The position numbers and the translations under genes were made by a program. The notes beneath the pieces were generated by a model. That model searched no databases and was not told where the DNA came from. It saw only the letters and a list, made by a program, of their open reading frames with translations. From Streptantibioticus rubrisoli (GTDB lineage Bacteria > Actinomycetota > Actinomycetes > Streptomycetales > Streptomycetaceae), in NCBI RefSeq assembly GCF_024436055.1, contig NZ_JANFNH010000004.1, positions 248,001-312,000 of the forward strand: DNA of 64,000 nt. Direction: 5' to 3'. Below, piece after piece: positions 47,845-57,400 of the stretch (the first letter of the stretch is position 1; the number at the start of each line of letters is the position of its first letter).

Positions 47845-48602
47845 GCGAACGCCCCCAACTCCACGCCCGCCGCCAGCAGTTCGCTTCTGACCCGGGCGGC
47901 CAGCGCGGCGGCACCCGGTGTGTCACCGTGCAGGCACAGCGAGCGCGCCCGCACCGCGACCGGCGCACCGCTGACCGACCGCACCGAGCCGTGCCGGGCG
48001 ATGCCCAGGGACCGCTCCACGATGGCGTCCGGATCCAGCAGCACGGCGCCCGGCTCGCGGCGCGGCACCAGCGTGCCCCGGCCGGTGTAGGCGCGGTCGG
48101 CGAACGCCTCGGGGACGGCGGTCAGCCCGGCGCTGCGCGCGGCGGCCAGCAGTTGGGAGCCGGGCAGCCCGAGCACCGGCAGGCCGCCCGCGAGTTGGAC
48201 GCCCTCGACCACGGCGGCGGCCTGCTCGGCGTCGGACACCGTGCGGTTGTAGAGGGCGCCGTGCGGTTTGACGTAGGCGACGCGGGCGCCCGCGGCCCGC
48301 GCGAAGACCTCCAACGCGCCTATCTGGTAGGCGACTTCGGCGGCCAGCTCCTCCGGCGGCACGTCCATCGCGCGCCGCCCGAAACCGGCCAGGTCGCGGT
48401 AGGAGACCTGGGCGCCGATCCGCACCCCGCGCTCGGCGGCCAGCGCGCACACCCTGCGCATGGTGGCCGGATCGCCCGCGTGGTAGCCGCAGGCGACGTT
48501 GGCGCTGGTGACGGCGGACAGCAGCGCCTCGTCGTCGGTCAGCGGCCAGCGCCCGAAGCCCTCGCCCAGGTCGGCGTTGAGGTCGATGACGGGGGCGGTC
48601 AT
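47841..48602 (-). CDS. pxpA: 5-oxoprolinase subunit A (PxpA; LamB/YcsF family)
   Basis: 253 aa. IDLNADLGEGFGRW at the N-terminus carries the acidic metal-site residues. NVACGYHAGDPATM, RVAYVKPHGALYN and EAFADRAYTGRGTLVPR are family motifs. The fold is a deacetylase-like barrel and is thought to bind ATP and 5-oxoproline. It overlaps gntR and pxpB by 4 bp. Confidence 0.94.
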   Translation of the reverse strand: MTAPVIDLNADLGEGFGRWPLTDDEALLSAVTSANVACGYHAGDPATMRRVCALAAERGVRIGAQVSYRDLAGFGRRAMDVPPEELAAEVAYQIGALEVFARAAGARVAYVKPHGALYNRTVSDAEQAAAVVEGVQLAGGLPVLGLPGSQLLAAARSAGLTAVPEAFADRAYTGRGTLVPRREPGAVLLDPDAIVERSLGIARHGSVRSVSGAPVAVRARSLCLHGDTPGAAALAARVRSELLAAGVELGAFA

Positions 48603-49294
48603 CCGGCGTCCTGCCGCATCCGGGCCACGATCAGCTCCCGTGCGTCGTCCAGGTAGCGGACCAACTCGGCCTCGGCGCGGTCGGTCCGGTCGGTCGTGAG
48701 CAGGTCCGCGATCCGCCGGTTGCGGCGCAGGAACGGTTCATGGAGCGCGCGCGGGTCGTCCATCACGGCGAACGCCAGCCGCAGTTCCGCGAGCAGGCCC
48801 GCGAGGTAGGCGTCGATCCGCTCGCTGCCGGTCAGCGCGCCGATGGCGCGGTGGAAGCCTAGGTCGGCGTCGGCGACCGCGGCCCAGTCGCCGTCGCGTG
48901 CCGCCGACTCGCCCGCGGCCACCGCCTCGTTGACGGCGGCCAACCGGCCGGACCCGGTCGCGGACCGTACGCCCGCGGTCTCCAGGGCGCGGCGGGTGAG
49001 GTAGATGTCGGCGACGTCCTCGGGGCCGAGGCTGCGCACGAAGACGCCGCGGTTCATCTCGTGCACCACCAGGCGCTCATGGGCCAGCACCCGGAACGCC
49101 TCGCGCAGGGTGTTGCGGGAGACGCCCAGGGCGCCGCCGAGTGCCTCCTCGGACAGTCGGGTGCCGGAGCGCAGCGCGCCCGCGGCGATCCGGTCGCGCA
49201 GCAGGTCGGTGACCCGCCGCACGGTGCTGGACCGGCCGAGCAGCAGGCGGTCGGCGGCGAACTCCCCGAGCAGATCAGGGGGTGAGCTGTCCAT
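48599..49294 (-). CDS. GntR-family regulator with FCD domain
   Basis: 231 aa. The winged helix (about residues 20-90) contains LRDRIAAGALRSGTRLSEEALGGALGVSRNTLREAFRVLAHERLVVHEMNRGVFV. The FCD sensor domain (about 95-220) has DIYLTRRALETAG, DLGFHRAIGALTGSERI and a late histidine-containing helix that normally binds a metal and an organic acid. It leads the pxpABC operon and is divergent from DUF969-DUF979-pcp. The likely effector is 5-oxoproline or glutamate (inference). A dyad in the shared promoter is the candidate operator. Confidence 0.92.
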   Translation of the reverse strand: MDSSPPDLLGEFAADRLLLGRSSTVRRVTDLLRDRIAAGALRSGTRLSEEALGGALGVSRNTLREAFRVLAHERLVVHEMNRGVFVRSLGPEDVADIYLTRRALETAGVRSATGSGRLAAVNEAVAAGESAARDGDWAAVADADLGFHRAIGALTGSERIDAYLAGLLAELRLAFAVMDDPRALHEPFLRRNRRIADLLTTDRTDRAEAELVRYLDDARELIVARMRQDAG

Positions 49295-49347
49295 GGTGTC
49301 CCTCCCGCGGAATCACGAGACACATATCGTGCATGACTCTTGTGGAA

Positions 49348-49358
49348 TTGTTCAACAA
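49348..49358. promoter_or_regulatory. Candidate operator of the GntR regulator
   Basis: TTGTT-C-AACAA is an exact dyad in the 125-bp divergent promoter between gntR and the DUF969 gene. FadR-subfamily GntR proteins commonly bind TTGT-N-ACAA-like sites. Confidence 0.5.
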
Positions 49359-49419
49359 CCTTCTAGCCTCCTCGCTATCTCCCCACAGCCGGTGGGGACC
49401 GAGCGCGGAAGGCGGACGG

Positions 49420-50127
49420 ATGCTCGCTCTGCTCGGCGTGCTCGTGGTGGTCCTCGGATTCGCCACGAAACGCAATCCCCTGCTCGTCGTCGGTGTGGCG
49501 GGCGTCGTCACCGGCCTGCTCGGCGGCCTCAGTCCGCGCGCGGTGCTGGCCGACTTCGGCACCGGCTTCGCCGCCAGCCGCTCGGTGAGCATCTTCGTGA
49601 TCACCCTGCCGGTGATCGGCCTGCTGGAGCGGTACGGCCTGCGGGAGCAGGCACGCGCGCTCATCGCCCGGTTCGCCGCGCTGACCACCGGCCGCTTCCT
49701 GGCGCTCTACCTGATCCTGCGTCAACTCACCGCCGCCGTGGGCCTGACGACCCTCGGCGGCCCCGCGCAGACGGTACGGCCGATGGTCGCGCCCATGGCG
49801 GAGGGCGCCGCGGAGCGCAGATACGGCACGCTGCCCGAGCGGACCCGGGAGCGGATCCGGTCCTTCGCCACGAGCGCCGACAACGTCGGTCTGTTCTTCG
49901 GCGAGGACTGCTTCCTCGCGGTCGGCTCGATCCTGCTGATCACCGGATTCGTCAACACCACGTACAAGACCCATCTGGAGCCGCTGGATCTCGCGCTGTG
50001 GGCGATACCGACCGCGGCCTGCGCCTTCGTGATCCACGGCGCCCGGCTGCTGCGCCTGGACCGCTGTCTGGAGCGTGAACTGGCCGCCGCCGGGGCGGCG
50101 TTGACCCGCGAGGAGGCCGCCGCGTGA
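49420..50127 (+). CDS. DUF969 membrane protein (putative transporter subunit)
   Basis: 235 aa with five or six membrane helices. LALLGVLVVVLGFATKRNPLLVVGVAGVVTGLLGGLSP, SVSIFVITLPVIGLLERYGLREQARALI, LYLILRQLTAAVGLTTLGGPAQTVRPMVAPMAEGA and NVGLFFGEDCFLAVGSILLITGF are DUF969 landmarks. It always occurs with DUF979, overlapping here by 4 bp. The context with 5-oxoprolinase and pyroglutamyl peptidase points to import of 5-oxoproline or pyroglutamyl peptides (inference). ATG at 49420 was chosen because upstream codons are not conserved-looking. Confidence 0.88.
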   Translation: MLALLGVLVVVLGFATKRNPLLVVGVAGVVTGLLGGLSPRAVLADFGTGFAASRSVSIFVITLPVIGLLERYGLREQARALIARFAALTTGRFLALYLILRQLTAAVGLTTLGGPAQTVRPMVAPMAEGAAERRYGTLPERTRERIRSFATSADNVGLFFGEDCFLAVGSILLITGFVNTTYKTHLEPLDLALWAIPTAACAFVIHGARLLRLDRCLERELAAAGAALTREEAAA

Positions 50128-51092
50128 TCAAGGCGGAGTGGTTCTACTGGCTGGTGGGCGCCGTCTTCCTGGCCATGGCCGGGCAGATGTTCAGGGACCG
50201 TACCAACCCCAGGCGCCTGGGCACCGCGGCGTTCTGGGGCCTGGTCGGCGCCGCGTTCATCTACAGCACCTGGGTGGCGAACAAGACCGCGCCCGCCGAA
50301 CCGCTCGGTGCCGCCGTGCTGGTCATGGTCTGCCTGGCCGGATTCGGCCGCACCGGGCGCGGTACCGCACCGACCGCCTCCGCCGAGCGGCGCGCGGCCT
50401 CGGCGGCCCGGCTCGGCAACCGGCTGTTCGTCCCGGCGCTGACCATTCCCCTGGTGGCGATGGTGTGCGCGGTGGTGGTCAAGGGCTGGCACATCGGGCG
50501 AACACCGGTGCTGCAGACGGGCAGCGAGACGATCCTGGGGCTCGGCATCGGCACCATCGTGGCGCTGGTCGTGGCCATGGTGATGGTCGGTGAACGGCGA
50601 CCCACCGCGCCGCTGCACGCGGGGCGCGGACTGCTGGAGACGATGGGCTACGTCCTGCTGCTGCCCCAACTGCTGGCCACCCTCGGCTCGATCTTCCAGG
50701 CGTCCGGAGTGGGCGCTTCGGTGGGCAAGCTCACCGAACACGTCCTGCCGCACGGGCAGACCTATCTGGCGGTCATCGTCTACTGCGTCGGCATGGCCGT
50801 GTTCACCGTCATCATGGGCAACGGCTTCGCCGCCTTCCCGGTGCTCACCGCGGCCGTCGGCTGGCCGGTGCTGGTCCAACAGGCGCACGGCAAGCCAGCG
50901 GTGGTACTGGCGGCCGGGATGCTCGCGGGGTTCTGCGGCACGCTGTGCACACCGATGGCCGCCAACTACAACCTGGTACCGGCCACGTTGCTGGAGCTGA
51001 AGGACCAGTACGGGCCGATCAGGGCCCAGATCCCCACCGCGGTCGCGCTGTTGGCCTGCAACATCGTCATCATCTCGGCCTTCGCGTTCTGA
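50124..51092 (+). CDS. DUF979 membrane protein (putative transporter subunit)
   Basis: 322 aa, about nine membrane helices. WFYWLVGAVFLAMAGQMFRDRTNPRRLGTAAFWGLVGAAFIYS starts the protein. FTVIMGNGFAAFPVLTAAVGWPVLVQ and LAGFCGTLCTPMAANYNLVPATLLELKDQYGPIRAQIPTAVALL are the characteristic C-terminal blocks. It resembles permease halves that place charged and glycine-rich loops in the membrane. Pairs with the DUF969 protein. Confidence 0.9.
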   Translation: MIKAEWFYWLVGAVFLAMAGQMFRDRTNPRRLGTAAFWGLVGAAFIYSTWVANKTAPAEPLGAAVLVMVCLAGFGRTGRGTAPTASAERRAASAARLGNRLFVPALTIPLVAMVCAVVVKGWHIGRTPVLQTGSETILGLGIGTIVALVVAMVMVGERRPTAPLHAGRGLLETMGYVLLLPQLLATLGSIFQASGVGASVGKLTEHVLPHGQTYLAVIVYCVGMAVFTVIMGNGFAAFPVLTAAVGWPVLVQQAHGKPAVVLAAGMLAGFCGTLCTPMAANYNLVPATLLELKDQYGPIRAQIPTAVALLACNIVIISAFAF

Positions 51093-51147
51093 ACGCGCGC
51101 CGCGAGCGTCCCGCGCGCCGAGACCCGGTCCCTCCCCAAGGAGCGTT

Positions 51148-51792
51148 GTGACCCGCGTACTCCTCACCGGATTCGAGCCGTTCGGCGGCGAGCGCGTCAA
51201 CCCGTCCTGGCAGGCGGTGTGGCGGCTGGCCGCGGCGCCGCCGGACGGCTGTGACGCCACGGCGGTACAACTGCCGTGCGTCTTCGGGGCCGCGCTGGAC
51301 ACGCTGCGGGCGGCGGTCGAACGGACCGACCCCGAGGTCGTGGTGTGCGTCGGCCAGGCGGGCGGCCGGGCCGACCTGACCGTGGAGCGAATGGCCGTCA
51401 ACGTCAACGACGCCGTCATCCCGGACAACGCCGGGCGGCAGCCCATCGACGCTCCGGTCGTCGGGGGCGGCCCGGTCGGGTACTTCGCCACACTTCCGGT
51501 CAAGGCGTGCGTCGCCGCCGCCCGCACCGCCGGAGTGCCCGCCTCCGTCTCACAGACCGCGGGAACATATGTGTGCAATCACGTCTTCTACGGACTAATG
51601 CACCTCATCGCCACCCAACGCCCAGCGGTGCGCGGCGGGTTCGTGCACATCCCGTACGCCCCCGAGCAGGTCCTCGACCGGGCACTGCCATCGATGCCGG
51701 TTACGCTGGCCGTCGAGGGACTACGGGCCGTGGTGGCGGCCGCCGCCTCCCAGCGCGGCGACATCGCGATGCTGGGCGGCGCGACGCACTGA
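51148..51792 (+). CDS. pcp: Pyroglutamyl-peptidase I
   Basis: 214 aa cysteine peptidase of family C15. VLLTGFEPFGGERVNPSW at the start, the catalytic glutamate in GGRADLTVERMAVN, the cysteine in AGTYVCNHVFYGLMH and the histidine in GGFVHIPYAPEQ. It removes N-terminal pyroglutamate from peptides, producing 5-oxoproline, the substrate of PxpABC encoded nearby. GTG start after AAGGAG. Probably co-transcribed with DUF969-DUF979 (55-bp gap). Confidence 0.95.
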   Translation: MTRVLLTGFEPFGGERVNPSWQAVWRLAAAPPDGCDATAVQLPCVFGAALDTLRAAVERTDPEVVVCVGQAGGRADLTVERMAVNVNDAVIPDNAGRQPIDAPVVGGGPVGYFATLPVKACVAAARTAGVPASVSQTAGTYVCNHVFYGLMHLIATQRPAVRGGFVHIPYAPEQVLDRALPSMPVTLAVEGLRAVVAAAASQRGDIAMLGGATH

Positions 51793-51873
51793 CCCGGCCG
51801 GAGCGGGCCGGACAGACTCCCGCGAACCGCGCCGTTTCGTGCGTTGTCAGTGCGACCACCTAATCTGTCCGTC

Positions 51874-53430
51874 GTGACTGCGTCCACTGCGGAAACCGTG
51901 CCGCACCCGAACACCGGCTCCCCGCGCCCCGTCGCGCCGGGACCCGCCGCCGACGAGGGCCTGGCCCGTCGGCTCAAGGCGCTGGCCTGCACGGCTCCGC
52001 TGCACGACCTGGACGTACGCAAGGCCAACCTGGCGGGCGAGTACTCCACCTACGCCATGGCCGAGGTAGCGCTCGCCGCCATCGACCTGGTCACGCTCAC
52101 CATGGACTTCGACACCGGCGCCGATCACGACCAGATAGTCGCCCGGCTGCAACCCCGCGTCGCCGCCCAGGCCCCCGGCCGCTCCGCCGGGGAGCACGAA
52201 CGGGTCGCCCGCTGGGTGCTGGAGAACCTGATCAACGTCGGCAGCGTCGACCGCGGCTTCCGCGCCGTCTACGGCACTTTCGGCGCCGACGGGCGCTATG
52301 TGCGCCGCGACTACGACTTCAAGCTGATCGAGGAGGTCCCGGGCCCCGGCGGCACCGTCTATCTGCGCACCACCGACGAGGCGGTCAACGTCCTCGTCGG
52401 AGCCCTGGACACCGACGTCACCAGCGCCCAGATCGCCGCCGAGGTCAAGCTGGAGGTGCTGATCAACCGAGGGCGGCTGGCCGACGCCCAACTCGCGGCC
52501 GAACAGGCCCGCTACCGCACCGTGCAGTACGCCGAGACGCTGCGCCGCGCCCTGGAGGCCACCCGGCGCGACGTGCGCGCCGTGGACTGGCTGCGCGCGG
52601 TGCCCGACATGATCAACGAGGCGCTGGACCACGTCGCCGACCGCTACCGGCACGAGAACGCGATCCTCACCAACATCCGCAAGGCCCGCGACGAGGCCAC
52701 CGAGCCGGAGCACAAGCGGCGCGCCGCCGAACTGGTGGACATCGTCAAGGACTGCATCCGCCGCCACACCCAGTTGCAGTCCCGACTGCTGGAGGCCGGT
52801 CCGCTGTTCCGCGCGGAGCAGGACCGCCAGGCCTTCGCCACCCCCGCCGCCCGCGCCGGACTCGACCTGTACGGGCAACTGCTCGCGCCGGTACTGCCGT
52901 TGCCGGTGGAGCGGGCCAGCCGGGTCACCGACGCGTTCTTCGCACGCGGCACCGGACTGCGCACCCCTCCCGCGGTGCGCGTCGGCGACCTGATCGAGGC
53001 GCTGCTCACCCCGCCGCTGGAGCGCGAGCACCTCGGAGCCGAGCTGCCGGAGCCGGACCTGGTGGCCACACCGGAGGACAGCCGGTTCACCGAGGCGCAG
53101 TTGGAGGCCGCGCTGGAACTGCTCGACCTGCCGCACGACGCACCGCGCAGACTCTCCGGCCTGCTCGCCGAGGCCCGCCGCCGCGACCCCGAACTGCCCT
53201 ATCTGGTGGCCCTGTTGGCGGTGCACGCGGCGAGCCCGCCGGTGGGCACCGCCTACCGGCAGGGCGAACAGCGGCTGCTGTTCGCCGTGGACGACGGTGC
53301 GGAGCTGGACGATCCGGAGTTCGGCGGCGCCGATCTGATCGTCGGCGCCGCGCTGCTGGACGCGGCGGGCATGGCACTGGACAGGACGGTGGAGAACACC
53401 GCAGGCAAGGACGAAGGACACCGCGAGTGA
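51874..53430 (+). CDS. MksF/JetA-like kleisin candidate of an SMC operon
   Basis: 518 aa from GTG 51874. The N-terminal half reads like a winged-helix/helical domain (YAMAEVALAAIDLVTLTMDFDTGADHDQIVARLQPRVAAQ, VARWVLENLINVG, YDFKLIEEVPGPGGTVYLRTTDEAVNVLVGAL). A long charged helical stretch follows (QLAAEQARYRTVQYAETLRRALEATRRDVRAVDWLRAVPDMINEALDHVADRY), as expected for kleisins of the MukF/MksF/JetA type. It is first in a three-gene operon with a small second protein and a large SMC-like ATPase. The kleisin call rests on gene order, sizes and helical pattern, not on a motif. Confidence 0.6.
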   Translation: MTASTAETVPHPNTGSPRPVAPGPAADEGLARRLKALACTAPLHDLDVRKANLAGEYSTYAMAEVALAAIDLVTLTMDFDTGADHDQIVARLQPRVAAQAPGRSAGEHERVARWVLENLINVGSVDRGFRAVYGTFGADGRYVRRDYDFKLIEEVPGPGGTVYLRTTDEAVNVLVGALDTDVTSAQIAAEVKLEVLINRGRLADAQLAAEQARYRTVQYAETLRRALEATRRDVRAVDWLRAVPDMINEALDHVADRYRHENAILTNIRKARDEATEPEHKRRAAELVDIVKDCIRRHTQLQSRLLEAGPLFRAEQDRQAFATPAARAGLDLYGQLLAPVLPLPVERASRVTDAFFARGTGLRTPPAVRVGDLIEALLTPPLEREHLGAELPEPDLVATPEDSRFTEAQLEAALELLDLPHDAPRRLSGLLAEARRRDPELPYLVALLAVHAASPPVGTAYRQGEQRLLFAVDDGAELDDPEFGGADLIVGAALLDAAGMALDRTVENTAGKDEGHRE

Positions 53431-54311
53431 TGGACGACGGCGAGAACCTGGCCCCCGCGCCGGAACCCCAGGCCGACCGCCCGGCGGCTCTCACCCCGGC
53501 CGACGCCGCCGACGCCGCCCGGCTGGTCGCCTTCGGGCTGCAGCCCAAGCTGCTGCCCGCCCGGGACGCCGAGTACGCCGACCTGATACGGCGGCACCGT
53601 GAGGACCCGGCGTTCGCCCGGCTCGCCGACGCGGTCGCCGCCGGACTGGGGCTGGTGGTGCTGGAGGTCTCACCACGTGCCGGTATGGCGGTGGCCGCGG
53701 GCGAGGACTCGGTGTTCGCGGTGCGCATGGGCGACTACTCGCGGCGCGCCGCCTCCGACTCCAGTGACCGCTTCCTGCACGGCCTGGCGCATCTGGCGGT
53801 CGCCGCGCTGGCCTTCCCCCGCCCGGCCGACCTGGCCGACGACGGCTACATCGGCCGGATCACGGTCAACGGTGTGGACGCCTTCGTCCGCCAGGCCTGC
53901 CGCCGCCTGGAGGAACGCGCCGAGGAGCACGGCGAGAACAGCGACCCGGCCAGCGACGCGCCCGGCCTGGAGGCGGCCTGGCGGGTCTACGCACGGCGCA
54001 GCGCCACCGGTGCCACCAAGGACGCCCGCAGACTGGCCGGTTCGACCACCGGCATCGTCGGCAAGGCGGTCGCGTTCCTGGTGGACTCCGGCTTCCTGCA
54101 GCGCACCGGTGACGAGGCGGGCGGCACATACCGCACCACCGCCCGCTACCAGTTGCAGGTCCGCGATCTGGCGGGCAGCGCCGCGATGGCCGAGCTCCTC
54201 GATCTCGGCGTGGTTCCCGTCGGCGACGGTACGGCGTCGTTGCTGCCGCCGGACGAGACGGCGGACCTGGACCTGGTCGCCGAAGCAGGTCTGCCGTTTC
54301 ACGGCTCGTAA
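53427..54311 (+). CDS. MksE/JetB-like subunit candidate of an SMC operon
   Basis: 294 aa. After a disordered start (DDGENLAPAPEPQAD), a winged-helix-like domain (AADAARLVAFGLQPKLLPARDAEYADLIRRHREDPAFARLADAVAAGLGLVVLEVSPRAGMAV) and a second helical/winged unit (TGIVGKAVAFLVDSGFLQRTGDEAGGTYRTTARYQLQVRDL) follow. This is the two-winged-helix layout of MukE, MksE and JetB. A GTG at 53427 (4-bp overlap with the previous stop) or ATG at 53430 starts it. Confidence 0.6.
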   Translation: MMDDGENLAPAPEPQADRPAALTPADAADAARLVAFGLQPKLLPARDAEYADLIRRHREDPAFARLADAVAAGLGLVVLEVSPRAGMAVAAGEDSVFAVRMGDYSRRAASDSSDRFLHGLAHLAVAALAFPRPADLADDGYIGRITVNGVDAFVRQACRRLEERAEEHGENSDPASDAPGLEAAWRVYARRSATGATKDARRLAGSTTGIVGKAVAFLVDSGFLQRTGDEAGGTYRTTARYQLQVRDLAGSAAMAELLDLGVVPVGDGTASLLPPDETADLDLVAEAGLPFHGS

Positions 54312-54321
54312 GGGGTTTTCC

Positions 54322-54360
54322 GGGGGCTGGCCCCCGGACCCCCGCTGGGGGCCAGCCCCC
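54322..54360 (+). terminator. Strong hairpin inside the SMC operon
   Basis: GGGGGCTGGCCCCC (54322-54335) and GGGGGCCAGCCCCC (54347-54360) form a perfect 14-bp stem with an 11-nt loop, in the 111-bp gap between the second and third genes. There is no T-run after it. It could attenuate transcription into the SMC gene or stabilise the upstream message. Confidence 0.6.
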
Positions 54361-54422
54361 AGCCCCCGACCGGGCTCGCCCCGGACCACGATCCGAACCA
54401 CCCACATACCGAGAGTTCCGCC

Positions 54423-57400
54423 ATGTACGAGCTGTCCCGGGTCCGCCTCTACTCCATCGGACCGGCCGGTGCCCGCTACGCCGACACCGTGCTGGACCTG
54501 CGGGGCGTCGGCGACCCGGTACCGCAGCCGGCGCCCGCGCAGGGCCAGTTCTTCGAGGACGAGCCCGCGGGTCCGCCGCGCAGGCCCGCGCCCGCGGGCG
54601 TGCTGTTCCTGGAGAACGGCGGCGGCAAGTCGGTACTGCTCAAGCTGATCTTCTCGGTGATGCTGCCCGGCCACCGCAACACCCTCGGCGGCGCCAGCTC
54701 CGGAGTGCTGCGCAAGTTCCTGCTCGCCGAGGACTGCGGGCATGTCGCCCTGGAGTGGCAGCACACCATCACCGGTGAACTCGTCGTCGTGGGCAAGGTC
54801 AGCGAGTGGCGCGGCCGCCAGGTCTCCTCGGACCCGCGCAAGTTCGCCGAGGCCTGGTACTCGTTCCGCCCCGGCCCCGGCCTCAGCCTGGACTCGCTGC
54901 CGGTCGCCGAGGCCGCGTCGGTGCGGCCGCCCGCCGAAGGGGTCTCCGGGGCGCGGGGGCGGCGCCGCACCATGAAGGGGTTCCGCGACGCGCTCACCGA
55001 GGCCGGAAAGGCCTATCCGCACCTCGACGTGGTGTGGGAGGAGATCCACGACCGCTGGAACGAGCACCTCGGCGACCTCGGCCTCGACCCCGAACTCTTC
55101 CGCTACCAGCGGGAGATGAACGCCGACGAGGGCGAGGCCGCGGGCCTGTTCGCGGTGAAGAAGGACTCCGACTTCACCGACCTGCTGCTGCGCGCCGTCA
55201 CCGACACCCGCGACACCGACGGCCTGGCAGACCTGGTGCACGGCTTCGCTAACAAACTCGGCCGCCGCGCCGAGTTGACCGCCGAACGGGACTTCACCGC
55301 CGGGTCCCTGGACCATCTGGAACGCATCGTCGGTGCCACCGAGCAGCGCGACCGGGCCCGCGGTGTTCACGCCCAGAGCGAGCGCCGCACCCGCGAGCTG
55401 GCCCGCAGGCTCTCCGCCCGGGCCCACCAGGAGCGCGGCCGGGCCGCCGAGCTCGACCAGCAGGTCGGCGACGCCGCCCGCGCGGTCACCGACGCCGATG
55501 CCGCGCGCGCCCATACCGCCCTGGTCAGCGCCGAACTCGCCTACCGGCACGCCTCGTTGAGCCTGGCCGCCGCCGAGAAGGACGCCGCAGCACTGCGCCG
55601 TGAGCTGGTCGACGCCCGTACCCTGCACGCCGCCTGGCAGGCGGCGGAGGTCGTGCTGCGGCACCGCGCCGCCGCCGATCGCGCGGCCCGGGTGGCCGCC
55701 GCCATCCGCGAGGCCGAACGCGACGCGGCCCCCGCCCTCGCCGCCCGGGCCAAGGCCGCCACCGACCTGGTACGCGCGCTGCGCGCCGCCGCCGACCGGG
55801 CCGAACGGCAGGCCGACGAGGAGGAGGAGCGCTCCGTCGCGCTGCAGGCCGAGTCCGAGAGCGCGCACCGGGACGCCACCGCCGCCGCCACCGCGGCACA
55901 GCGCGCCCGCAGCGAGATCGGCCACCTCCAGCAGCGGCTGGCCGAGGTCGAGCAGGAGACCGCAGAAGCGGTACGCGCCGGATGGCTGGACGACACGGCC
56001 CCGGACGCCGATCCGGCGCGCGCCGCCCTGGAGGCCTCCGACGCGGAGAAGACCGCGGTCGCCGCCTGGGAGACGGCACGTGACGCCGCCCGCGCCGCCG
56101 CCGAGCAGGCCCGCGAGGCGGCCGCCGAGGAGGCCCGCGCCGAACTCGCCGCCGCCCGTGGCGCGGACGCCCTGGCGGCGGCCGAGTCCGGCCACGCCGC
56201 CGAACAGCGCACGGCCGCCGCGCTGGCGGCGCAGCCGCGACTGGCCGAACTACTCGGCCTTGAGGTGCCGCCCACCAGCATCCCGGCCCCGCGCACGCCG
56301 CAGGACAGCGCCCAAGGCGCGTTGGGCGTCGAGGAGTTGGACCGCAACGCCGAGACGCTGCGCGAACTGCTCGCCGGGAGCGTCGCGTCCGCCGAACGGC
56401 AGCTGTTCGAGCTGCGCACCTCGGCCGCGGAGGACTCCCGGATCCTGGCCGCGCTCGGTGACGGCGGGCTGCTGCCGCCGTCGCCCGATGTGCTGGCCAC
56501 CGTTGAGTACCTCGGCGAACACGGCGTGCCCGCGCTGCCCGGCTGGCGCTATCTGGCCCAGGCCGTCGACCCGGGCGACCACGCGGCGGTGCTGTCCGCC
56601 CGGCCGGAACTGGTCGACGGCGTCGTGGTCACCGACCCGGACACCTACCAGCGGGCCCGCGACATCCTGGCGGAAGCCGCGCTGCTGCCCCGCTCCACGG
56701 TGGCGGTGGGCACCGCCGCCGCGCTGCTCGCGCCAACCCCGGCCGGGCACCCGGCCGATGACGTCTTCCTCGTACCGCCGAACCCGGCCATGCACGACGA
56801 GCAGGCGGCCGACGGCGAGCGCCGGACGCTGCGCGAGCGGGCCGCCGCCCGCGACGAGGAGATCAGGGCGCTCGCCGCGCGGCTGGGGCACGACCGCGAA
56901 CTCGCCGCGCGGCTCGACTCCTGGCGCGCTTCCTGCCCGCCGGGACGGCTGGCCGAACTCTCCGCCGCCGTCGAGACCGCCCGCGCCGCCGCCGACGCGG
57001 CCCAGCAGGAGCTGACCGAGGCCCGCCTGCGGCGCGCCGAGGCCGACGAGGCGGCCGCCGAGGCGTCCCGGCTGCGCGACGAGCGGCAGGAGGCGGCGCA
57101 GCGCGCCCGCCGCCGCGCCGACGCGCTCGCCGGACTGGCGTTCCGGCTGCGGGAGCGGGCCGCCTGGCAGCGCAGGACGCGTGAACTCGCCGAGGAGGCC
57201 GCCGAGTCCGAGGAGCGTGCCGAGTCCTGTCTGGCCCGCGCCCGCGCCGCCGACGAGGACCGCCGCGCCGCCCAGCGCGCCGCCGACGACGCCCGGCGCA
57301 CCGTACGGGCGCTGCGCGCCGAGCGCGCCGAGATCGCGGGCGTCCCCGACCAGGAGAGCGGCGAGGGCGAACCGCCGAACGCCTCGCTGCCCGCGCTGCG

